A DNA stretch of 64,000 nucleotides from G965216255 sp965216255 (GTDB lineage Bacteria > Bacteroidota > Rhodothermia > Rhodothermales > Bin80). A model generated the notes under the pieces. That model searched no databases, was not told the origin of the DNA, and saw only the letters and a list, made by a program, of their open reading frames with translations. Positions 9,281-16,723 of this stretch are shown in pieces. The first letter of the stretch is position 1, and every line of letters starts with the position of its first letter. The stretch covers positions 3,906,001-3,970,000 of the forward strand of contig OZ244148.1 of NCBI GenBank assembly GCA_965216255.1, given 5' to 3'. A program made the translations under genes and the position numbers.

Positions 9281-9375
9281 GTGCGCTTAAGTAGGTGGCG
9301 AACACGGTGCCGGCTCGTGACTCAGGAAGGGACACTTGCGCTAATCGATGAATGCAGCCGGCCTGAGGCGGGAGA

Positions 9376-10137
9376 ATGAAGTCCAGCGACCGTCCCACCA
9401 TTGTCACAGGACGCAACCCCGTACGCGAGATGCTGGAGCGGACGCCTGAAGCCATGGAACGGGTACTCCTGCAGCAGAATGGGCGGGGCCTCGGCGCCAT
9501 CCGAGGCTCTGCAGCAGCGGCCGGAGTGCCCGTCCAGATGGTGCCGCTGCAGCGTATCCGAGCTCTGGCGGGAAACGTACTGCACCAGGGCGTCGTGGCA
9601 ATATGCGCCGCGGCTGCCTTTCACGGTCTGGAGGACATGCTCGCGGCGGTTGCACCGGACCTGGATGCTGTCAGGGACCGCAAGCCGCGCCTGCTCATGC
9701 TGGATCGTATCGAAGACCCGCGCAATTTCGGGGCTCTGGTCCGAACCGCCGCGGCAGCGGGTGTCAAAGGGATCATTGTCCCCAGTCGAAATATGGCTCC
9801 CGTGAGCCCGCTCATGGTCAAGGCCAGCGCCGGGACGGCCTTACGAATCCCCATTGCCCGTACCGAGGACTTAGCGACGAGTATAGAAGGGCTGAAGGAG
9901 CGCGGCTACTTTGTGGCCGGCGCCGTGCAGGAGGGAGGTGATTCGGTATGGAAGGTGGACTGGGACCGCCCGCTCGTACTTATAGTAGGTAGTGAAGGAG
10001 CAGGAATTCACCCGCGAGTGGCCGCCCAGTGCGATTTTCTGGTCTCCATTCCTATGCCGGGAGACGTAGAGTCCCTTAATGTGTCCGTAGCAGCCGGAAT
10101 AATACTTTTCACCGCAATACCAAGAGAAACGGGGTAA
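9376..10137 (+). CDS. rlmB: SpoU/TrmH family 2'-O-methyltransferase (RlmB-like)
   Basis: The product is 253 aa. An N-terminal substrate-binding domain (TIVTGRNPVREML, LHQGVVAI) is followed by the SPOUT knot with its three motifs: motif 1 DRIEDPRNFGALVRTA (N-x-G-x-x-x-R), motif 2 VLIVGSEGAGI and motif 3 IPMPGDVESLNVSVAAGI. The family methylates 2'-OH groups of rRNA or tRNA; RlmB modifies 23S rRNA G2251. The RGNPV/HQG N-terminal layout fits RlmB rather than TrmL. The gene is alone, with a degenerate region upstream. Confidence 0.88.
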   Translation: MKSSDRPTIVTGRNPVREMLERTPEAMERVLLQQNGRGLGAIRGSAAAAGVPVQMVPLQRIRALAGNVLHQGVVAICAAAAFHGLEDMLAAVAPDLDAVRDRKPRLLMLDRIEDPRNFGALVRTAAAAGVKGIIVPSRNMAPVSPLMVKASAGTALRIPIARTEDLATSIEGLKERGYFVAGAVQEGGDSVWKVDWDRPLVLIVGSEGAGIHPRVAAQCDFLVSIPMPGDVESLNVSVAAGIILFTAIPRETG

Positions 10138-10194
10138 CTATGCGGCCGCCACCGCCGCGCTGCACCGATTGCGCAACCTGTCTGCCGGATAGGG

Positions 10195-10473
10195 TTAGCG
10201 GCGTTTGCGCTGTGGCTTGTATACGATCTTGCGAAGCGTGTCGTATTGCAAATATGGGTGCCTTTTCCTCAGTGAGGCAATGGCGTCACACGCTGGCACC
10301 CCACGCCCCCGCAATTCCTTGAACCGCTGGCGAAGCTGGTAGTCGCGCACGGCCCTATCGCTAAGCAAACTATGGGAGGCCAACACATCATAGACCTCAT
10401 CATCAATGAGGTCTCGAAGCGGATTGGCCCCGTTTCGCACGGCGACAGTCTTCGTACTCCGAAGCTTCTGCAT
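10195..10473 (-). CDS. Hypothetical 92-aa basic protein, possibly HTH
   Basis: The 92-residue, Arg/Lys-rich soluble protein is convergent with rlmB. Segments such as LRDLIDDEVYDVLASHSLLSDRAVRDYQ, FKELRGRGVPACDAIASLRKRHPYLQYDTLRKIVY look helical. The second half (acidic/basic helix, short loop, YLQYDTLRKIVY) resembles the helix-turn-helix style of small phage/Mor-type or conserved Bacteroidota hypothetical proteins. I do not recognise the family with certainty. No operon partner. Confidence 0.5.
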   Translation of the reverse strand: MQKLRSTKTVAVRNGANPLRDLIDDEVYDVLASHSLLSDRAVRDYQLRQRFKELRGRGVPACDAIASLRKRHPYLQYDTLRKIVYKPQRKRR

Positions 10474-10637
10474 GTTATTGGTGGCTTTTGATTTGCTCAG
10501 AGAGGATCACCAGTCTGTGCAAAACCTAAGACACCTCCTAACCTGAGGGCGTCGAAAACAAGCGAACGGTAATTGACGGCAACCGAACCGTATTATTCAA
10601 TAATCGAATTGACCATCGACAGCCCCGTCAACAATAG

Positions 10638-10653
10638 GCCGCACAGGTGCGGC
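10638..10653 (-). terminator. Putative terminator after the flippase-like gene
   Basis: A perfect 6-bp GC stem (GCCGCA/TGCGGC) with a 4-nt loop lies directly after the reverse-strand stop codon at 10654. A T-containing tract (CTATTGTTG on the transcribed strand) follows. It is compact and well placed, though the T-run is imperfect. Confidence 0.45.
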
Positions 10654-11694
10654 TCAGCGCGGCTTCCGTGCTCGCACGGGCAGCTGTCCCACTTTTTCGT
10701 TCCGAAACAGCACGGCCAATAGTCCGATGAAAGCGTAAAGAACCAATTGCATGCCGTGCAAGAATACCGCGTAGGTAACGGCAAGAGTGGCAGGGACGCC
10801 GAATAGGGAGACGAGTGAAATCCGGGTGATGTAATGAAAGGAGCCGATGCCTCCCGGTGTCGGGATCGCTACACCCACGGTGCCTATAAACATGATAACC
10901 ATGCCATCAATCAGCGACAGGCCATATGGTCCCGCAATGCCAAACATGACAAGCGGGATATACGCCATGCATACGTACAAAAGAAACATGACGAGCGTAC
11001 TGGCGGCAAGGCCTGTCTTGCGCGCGGAACGCTTTGCTGAGAGAAGTCCTTCCGTGAAGGACTCCCATAGCGGGGTCAGCCGTTTGCCCAGGAAACGCTT
11101 CCGGTTTCGCAGTACATAGGCGCCGAAAGCAACAAGTGCGGTTCCCAGCACAACGGCAGCCACCAGCATACCCTGCATATCTGCCAGCGTTCTCGCGGCA
11201 GGTGCGAGAATAGACTCTCGCACAACGGCAGCCTTGCCCAGTAACAGGATCCCCGAAAGGGCCAGACCCAGAAGTAAGGCGGCTACATCTATGAGCCGTT
11301 CCACTACGACAGTACCCACAACGGCGCTCACGCGGAGTCCAGCCTGCGAGGCAACATGGGCAGATCGGGCCAATTCCCCGACGCGGGGCAGGGCATAGTT
11401 GACCATGTAACCGATCATGAGCCCCGAAAAGGCGGTCATTAGCGGGACGTGGGGCTCGTCCTGCAGCGTACGCAAGAGTTGTTGCCACCGCCATGCCCGT
11501 ACAAGGTGACTCGCAATCGTAACCGCGATCAGTGGCAATATCCACCCATACGAGGCCTGCTTCAACGCCCCGAATATCTCCGCCAGGCTTATGCCGCGAA
11601 GTGCGAGATAGAATAGCCCAATCGCGAGCACAATCAGCCCTGCCCGAAGGGCCCCACTGCGCACGCGGGAAGCGCTGCCAGGACCGGAGCTCAC
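10654..11694 (-). CDS. YbhN/AglD-type integral membrane protein (LPG synthase TM-region family)
   Basis: The product is 346 aa with about 8 hydrophobic segments (for example AGLIVLAIGLFYLALRGISL at the N-terminus, WILPLIAVTIASHLVRAWRW, and GVAIPTPGGIGSFHYITRIS near the C-terminus). RAWRWQQLL in the second segment and the PTPGGIGSFHY motif are hallmarks of the UPF0104/lysylphosphatidylglycerol synthase TM-region family. Members are flippase-like proteins acting on lipids or lipid-linked sugars; the soluble aminoacyl-transferase domain of MprF is absent. The start is a GTG at 11694, 2 bp after the stop of the LolA-like gene, so translation is probably coupled. This pairing with an outer-membrane lipoprotein carrier suggests an envelope-building role. 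Confidence 0.78.
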   Translation of the reverse strand: MSSGPGSASRVRSGALRAGLIVLAIGLFYLALRGISLAEIFGALKQASYGWILPLIAVTIASHLVRAWRWQQLLRTLQDEPHVPLMTAFSGLMIGYMVNYALPRVGELARSAHVASQAGLRVSAVVGTVVVERLIDVAALLLGLALSGILLLGKAAVVRESILAPAARTLADMQGMLVAAVVLGTALVAFGAYVLRNRKRFLGKRLTPLWESFTEGLLSAKRSARKTGLAASTLVMFLLYVCMAYIPLVMFGIAGPYGLSLIDGMVIMFIGTVGVAIPTPGGIGSFHYITRISLVSLFGVPATLAVTYAVFLHGMQLVLYAFIGLLAVLFRNEKVGQLPVRARKPR

Positions 11695-11696
11695 CG

Positions 11697-12338
11697 TCAG
11701 AATCGCATGTCGATTATTTCGGCGCCCCCGGGAGGCGTAAAAGTGAATGCATCCTCGCGAATTCCCGGATTCAGTCTCACGCGGTCAAAGGTAACGGTAA
11801 CGCGTGTCCCACCCGCATCGGCGGACTCGATGCGTGTCACGATGCCGTCGCGCCGCCGCAGCCATACCGTAAGGTCTCGGGCGGGCACGTCACTGGAGCG
11901 CGGAGCAAGGTGAATGGCATCGTGTAGCGCGGCTTCATAGGCAACCTCTTCCACACGCACGACATTGTAGTGTGCGCCTATGTCCGCCAGTAGCGAGCCG
12001 GGTGTGAGAAAGTCGGCGCCACCGCCCATTTGGCTAATGAGGACCTGATTCTCTTCCCGGCGGTAGAGTGTTGAGATGCCACCTGCTACCACGAACACGT
12101 CACTGCCCGTCTCTACGCGGAACCGGTCTCCGTCAAGAAGCAGCTGGCCGGTCAGCTCTTGGGGCTCACTCCAGTATTCGGAGGAAGCGCTAAAATCAAA
12201 ATCCGCCTGTAAGGCCGTACCCGCGTTATAGTTAGCGTTCAGGCGCTCAAGAATCGCCCCTTTGTCCTGGGCACACACAGCCAGGGGAGCAGTAACGATC
12301 AGTGCCAGGCACAGGGCCTGGTTTACAGAACAAGGCAT
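11697..12338 (-). CDS. LolA-like outer-membrane lipoprotein carrier
   Basis: The product is 213 aa with an N-terminal signal peptide ending near PLAVCAQDKG. The mature part has the LolA layout: ILERLNANYNAGTALQADFDFSASSEYWSEP, then LTGQLLLDGDRFRVETG, then STLYRREENQVLIS, then a C-terminal VTVTFDRVRLNPGIREDAFTFTPPGGAEII. LolA shuttles lipoproteins across the periplasm to LolB or the outer membrane. The start was placed at ATG 12338, immediately before the signal; the frame extends to 12425 without useful sequence. It is first in a two-gene unit with the flippase-like gene and divergent from the YpsA-like gene, with a 38-bp spacer. Confidence 0.8.
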   Translation of the reverse strand: MPCSVNQALCLALIVTAPLAVCAQDKGAILERLNANYNAGTALQADFDFSASSEYWSEPQELTGQLLLDGDRFRVETGSDVFVVAGGISTLYRREENQVLISQMGGGADFLTPGSLLADIGAHYNVVRVEEVAYEAALHDAIHLAPRSSDVPARDLTVWLRRRDGIVTRIESADAGGTRVTVTFDRVRLNPGIREDAFTFTPPGGAEIIDMRF

Positions 12339-12376
12339 GATGTTACAACACGGCCTGAACTGACTTGTTCGAAGCC

Positions 12377-12886
12377 ATGGGGAAGAGAATTGTACAGCCA
12401 GGCCGTGCTTCCGTTGCCGCATCATACCGCATCATGAGCGGCGGCCAAACGGGGGTGGACAGGGCGGCGCTGGATAGCGCTCTGGCTGCAGGACTGCCCG
12501 TAGGTGGGTGGTGCCCCGGAGGGCGGCGCGCCGAAGATGGCACCATACCCGCGCGTTATCCGCTTGTAGAGACGCCCTCGTCTGCCTATTTGCAGCGTAC
12601 GGAATGGAACGTCCGTGACAGTGACGCTACGCTCGTCGTTGGTCCCGGAACCCCATCTCCCGGCACGCTGGCTACGCAGCGGCTTGCTATTGCGTACGGC
12701 AGGCCGTTTTGGCACCTAGATCGGCAGCAGTATCTGGATGTGGACGCAGTGCAGGCCTGGATGCGTAGCTCCGGCATCCAGGTACTCAATGTCGCAGGGC
12801 CGCGCGAGTGTGAGTGTCCGGGCATCTACGCATGGGCACGCCGGGTGCTGGCCGTGCTGTTTGAGAGCCTCCTGAACCTTCGTTAG
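12377..12886 (+). CDS. YpsA-like putative molybdenum carrier / Rossmann-fold protein
   Basis: The product is 169 aa. Conserved landmarks of the PF12694-type family are in order: SGGQTGVDRAALDSALAAGL, GGWCPGGRRAEDGTIPARYPL, TEWNVRDSDATLVV, and a C-terminal VLNVAGPRECECPGIYAWA. Members have a DprA/LOG-like Rossmann fold and are annotated as molybdenum cofactor carriers or nucleotide-binding proteins; the real ligand is uncertain. A TTG at 12365 could also start the frame. ATG 12377 was preferred although no strong ribosome-binding site is seen. The 3' end overlaps the convergent aminotransferase gene by 4 bp. Confidence 0.82.
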   Translation: MGKRIVQPGRASVAASYRIMSGGQTGVDRAALDSALAAGLPVGGWCPGGRRAEDGTIPARYPLVETPSSAYLQRTEWNVRDSDATLVVGPGTPSPGTLATQRLAIAYGRPFWHLDRQQYLDVDAVQAWMRSSGIQVLNVAGPRECECPGIYAWARRVLAVLFESLLNLR

Positions 12887-14055
12887 AGGTCCGGTGCAGT
12901 TACTTGGCGCTCGGGGCGTGTCGCGGCCTCCAGCGCCTCCCGCAGGGCACTTATGTCCCGGTCGTTATTGTACACGTGCGGGGATACCCGTATGGCGTCG
13001 CCGCGCAGCGACACGGAGATATTGCGGCGCAGCAACTCGCTGTTGAGGCGTGCCAGCGTGACGTGCTCAGGGCGGCGTATGCCAAACAGGTGGGCTGCAC
13101 GAGCGGATGCGTCGCTGATTCGATAGCCGAGTACGCGGGCATCGCACACCAGGTCGTGCGTCAGCGCTGCGAGGTAGAACTGGATACCCGCAGGCTGCCA
13201 TTGTAGTACTTGGCGCAACCCCGCTATCATCATGGGAAGGAGTATGAAATTGCTGCGCTCGCCGACATCATAGCGTATCGCACCGGGCTGGTAGGCATCC
13301 TGGTACTGGACCAAGCCCGCAAACCGGTGGCTCCCTTGCCGGCCTATCCAGGTTTCTTCCAGCGGGATGCCGCCCGCAAACCTTGGCCCGAGGTATACGG
13401 CGCCCATGCTGTAGGGCCCCAGCAGCCACTTGTAGGCAGCGCACACGAGAGCATCAACCTGGAGGGCCGCGGCGTCAATGTCGAGCGCCCCGGCGGACTG
13501 GGTTGCGTCGATGACAAATGCCGCTCCTACCTCGCGCGCCCTTTGGCCCACGGCCGCCAGGTCGAAGCGCGTGCCGTCGGTCCAGTGCACGGCGCTCATC
13601 GCCACCAGCGCGGTATCTGCATCCACGGCATCGCACACCTGCTCGTCCCACGCTGCCGAATCCGTGGATGGGCCTACTGTGCGCAGCTCGGCATTGTTTT
13701 CCGCCGCCAGGCGCTTCCACGTGTAGACGTTACTGGGAAACTGTTCGAACATCACGACCAGATTCTGACCCCTATGTACGGCGACGTTGCGGGCCACGGT
13801 AGCCAGCCCATAGGATGCGGACGGGATAAGGGCCACATGGCTGGGCACTACGCCGACGAGACGGGCAAATAGCCGCCGCGCCTCGTCACTTTCCTTGAAA
13901 AACATGGCCGGCGTAATGGATGATGGATCGCGCTTGCGCCGGAGCCCCTCCAGACCTGCGGCTTCCACGCTTAAGGCAAGCGGTGACATGTAAGCGCAGT
14001 TGAGGTAATGCCGGTCGGAAGGAAGCGAGAACAGGTGTTTCTGGCAGGTCAGCAT
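12883..14055 (-). CDS. Class V aminotransferase (cysteine desulfurase/kynureninase-like fold)
   Basis: The product is 390 aa and PLP-dependent. Early residues HYLNCAYMSPLA fit the YLN/Dxxxxxx start of the class. ALVAMSAVHWTDGTRFDL and FVIDATQSAGALDID supply the Asp and Gln that hold the pyridine ring, and the Schiff-base lysine is in CAAYKWLLGPYSMG. This layout is shared by small-molecule class V enzymes including isopenicillin-N epimerase-like proteins; no substrate can be named. The start was set at ATG 14055 (MLTCQKHLFSLPSDRHYLN). The open frame continues 100 codons upstream but is Arg/Pro-rich and unlike the family. The gene is convergent with the YpsA-like gene and divergent from the broken gene at 14165. 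Confidence 0.82.
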   Translation of the reverse strand: MLTCQKHLFSLPSDRHYLNCAYMSPLALSVEAAGLEGLRRKRDPSSITPAMFFKESDEARRLFARLVGVVPSHVALIPSASYGLATVARNVAVHRGQNLVVMFEQFPSNVYTWKRLAAENNAELRTVGPSTDSAAWDEQVCDAVDADTALVAMSAVHWTDGTRFDLAAVGQRAREVGAAFVIDATQSAGALDIDAAALQVDALVCAAYKWLLGPYSMGAVYLGPRFAGGIPLEETWIGRQGSHRFAGLVQYQDAYQPGAIRYDVGERSNFILLPMMIAGLRQVLQWQPAGIQFYLAALTHDLVCDARVLGYRISDASARAAHLFGIRRPEHVTLARLNSELLRRNISVSLRGDAIRVSPHVYNNDRDISALREALEAATRPERQVTAPDL

Positions 14056-14164
14056 CGCATGTTCGGGTAGAGGAGTAGAAATTGGGGCAGATGCAGGATT
14101 CCGTGCCTTACGGAGTTCCTGTCTGGCAGGACAATAAAATAGCTGACATGCGCAATTACATTCT

Positions 14165-16723
14165 ATGGTATTGATTCTTGCCATTGGTGCGGGATGCGCT
14201 CCCGGGTCGCGGGGGCGAGGAGCCCGAGCTCGTCGTACCCAAAGGCTTTTAGGCCGAAATCCTGTACCGGCCCACCGAAGCGGACAGCAGCTCGTGGGTG
14301 TCGCTCGCGGTGGACCCGCAGGGCCGCTTGCTGGCATTCGATCAGTATGGATCACTCTACCGCATAGAGACGGGCATATCAGCGGCGGATACGCGGGTGG
14401 AGCGCCTGGATATCGAGATCGGGCAGGCCCACGGCTTGCTGTGGGCCTGCCACAGTCTCTATGTCGTGGTAAACAGCGAGGAGGGTACCGATGGCCGCCG
14501 GAGCGGGCTCTACCGCGTCATGGATACAGACGGCGACGACGAGTTTGATGCCATACATACGCTGGCGCGGTTTGAAGGCCTCGGCGAGCACGGCCCGCAT
14601 GCCATCATACTTGGGCCAGACAGCCTGGCGCTGACCCTGGTGGCCGGCAACCACACCGAGCTGCCGGACATGCCGCATAGCCCGGTGCCAAAGGTATGGG
14701 AGGAAGACGGGCTCGTCCCTGCGCTGCGCGAACCGCGAGGCCACGCCACGGACCGGCCGCCCCCGGGAGGATGGATCGCGCGTAGCGACTCCGCCGGGGA
14801 GCGCTGGGAGCTTGTCAGCGTCGGGTATCGCAACGCCTATGACCTTGCTTTCAACCAGGACGGGAATCTCCTTGCGTTCGATTCGGATATGGAGTGGGAC
14901 CTAGGCATGCCGTGGTATCGACCCATCCGTGTGTTGCATGTCACCAGCGGGAGCGAGTTCGGCTGGCGCAGCGGGTCCGTCAAGTGGCCCGAATACTACT
15001 CCGGACAACCTTCCTAGCGTCGTTGACATCGGCCAGGGTTCTCCGACGGGCGTCCTTTCCGGGGCCCGGGCAGCGTTCCCGCCGCGCTATCGGCGCGGCC
15101 TGTTCGTCTTTGACAGAAGCTTTGGCACCATTTACTATGTGGCGCTGCATCCCCGCGGCGGCACGTACGAGGGCGCGGTGGAAGCATTCCTTTCGGGCGT
15201 CCCACTTCCAGTAACCGACGGCGTAGTCGGAAACGACGGCGCGCTTTACTTTGCCACGGGTGGCCGCAGGCTGGACTCGTACCTGATTTGCGCCACCTAT
15301 ACCGGGGAGGCGAGCCTGGCCGCTGCCGGCGCGCCGCGGTCCCGCGTGCAACAGTAGCTCAGGCGGAGCCCGGAGGCTCATCACGGCAGGCAGGATGCCT
15401 GGGCCATCCAGGAAGCCTGGCCGCATCTTTGCCACCCGGATCGCTTTGTCCGCTTTGCGGCCCGCGTGGCCGCAAAGCACCAGCCGGTAAAGAGCTGGCA
15501 GGGGCGCGCATTGCAGGAGGCTGACCCGGTGCGCCGGCTCCACGCGGTGATTGCACTGGCGCGCAGCGCAGAAGCAGGCCTGTCACATGGCGCCTACCAA
15601 GCTCTTATTTCCATTGACTTTGACTATCCTGTTCCGGGCGGAGCAGTGGGACCTGCTCCGCGCCCTGCCTGGTGCACATACGGATGGGGCCGCCAGAGGG
15701 CGCGCTGCGTGCGGCCGTCGTAGACTTTGTGGGGGCGCGCTATCCGGGGGCGGACGAAGCGCTAAACCGCGAGCGCGGCAAGCTGCTAGCCGCGCTGGCT
15801 GCGCCCGGCATTGTGCCGGCTATGCTGTCGCATCTGGCATCTCTTGACGGCCGAAGTGACATGCTGTTGCTATCCGAGGAGGCCGCGGAGCGCAGCGAAG
15901 ATTATGGCCAGGCCATTACCGGTATGCGGCAGAATATGCCCGGTCCCCAGGAGATCGATATCGTAATGACCCTGCGCCATGTCGAAAGCGGGTGGACACT
16001 CAAGGACCGGCGGCAGTATTCCCGGTGGTTCTACGACGCCCTGCAGCGCAGCGGTGGCATGAGCTATGTCGGATTTTTGGAGAATATGCGGGCGGATGCT
16101 CTAGAGCATCTCACGCTTTATGACCGGGAGGCGCTCGGCGCGCTGGCCGACCCGTATAGCGTCAAGGCCTCGGATTTTGCCGAGCTGCCGGAGCCCGAAG
16201 GCCCGGGCAGGGACTGGAAAGAGCTTGGCGAACTTCTGCGGGACGAGCTTGCTATGGCCCGGGATCTGGATCGAGGACGCCGCATGTACAAGGCCGCCCT
16301 GTGCGAGGCATGCCACCGTTTTTACGGGGCCGGCGGCCAGATTGGCCCGGACCTGTCAACGGTCGGTACGCGCTTTTCCAGGAATAACATCCTGAGTGCC
16401 ATATACCTGCCGAGCGAAACGATCTCGGACCAGTACGCAGCGGAGCTTGTTAGGCTCACGGATGGCAGGATAGTGGTCGGGCGCGTATCGGGCGAGGACG
16501 ATGATGCGATCCGGCTGAATAAGAATCCCTACGACCCGGAGCAGGAAACGGAGTTGGCGGACGTGGCAGAGCGCTAAGTCCCGAGCGTATCCATCATGCC
16601 GCGCGTCTGCTCAACCGGCTAAACGGGGAGGAGGTAGCGGATCTCATGGCGTTCCTCGTGTCGGGGGGCGACGCGGAGCACGACTGCTATACGGCTGAAA
16701 AAGGATGCGAGGGCGACGAATAG
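14165..16723 (+). pseudogene. Broken membrane-bound sugar dehydrogenase with cytochrome c domain
   Basis: The start is a lipoprotein signal (MVLILAIGAGC). A frameshift in a G-run near 14205 moves to the frame of EPELVVPKGF, which meets an in-frame TAG at 14250-14252. The same frame then runs through SLAVDPQGRLLAFDQYGSLYRI to HVTSGSEFGWRSGSVKWPEYYSG near 15005. There a shift leads to LPSVVDIGQGSPTGV and FDRSFGTIYYVALHPRGGTYEG, ending in a TAG at 15355-15357. The HEAT-like part reads on in that frame (DRFVRFAARVAAKHQPV), then shifts twice around 15600-15680 to the frame holding the heme motif CEACH and TVGTRFSRNNILSAIYLPS. A last shift near 16574 gives the true C-terminus (LLNRLNGEEVADLMAFLVSGG). 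This is clearly a dead copy of the Verrucomicrobia/Planctomycetes-style GSDH-HEAT-cytochrome family. Confidence 0.85.

Noticed and set aside
5960..10653. tRNA or small RNA genes in the gene-poor stretches
   Set aside because: I looked for cloverleaf-type stems and the conserved T-loop pattern and saw none; a covariance-model scan would be needed to exclude them.
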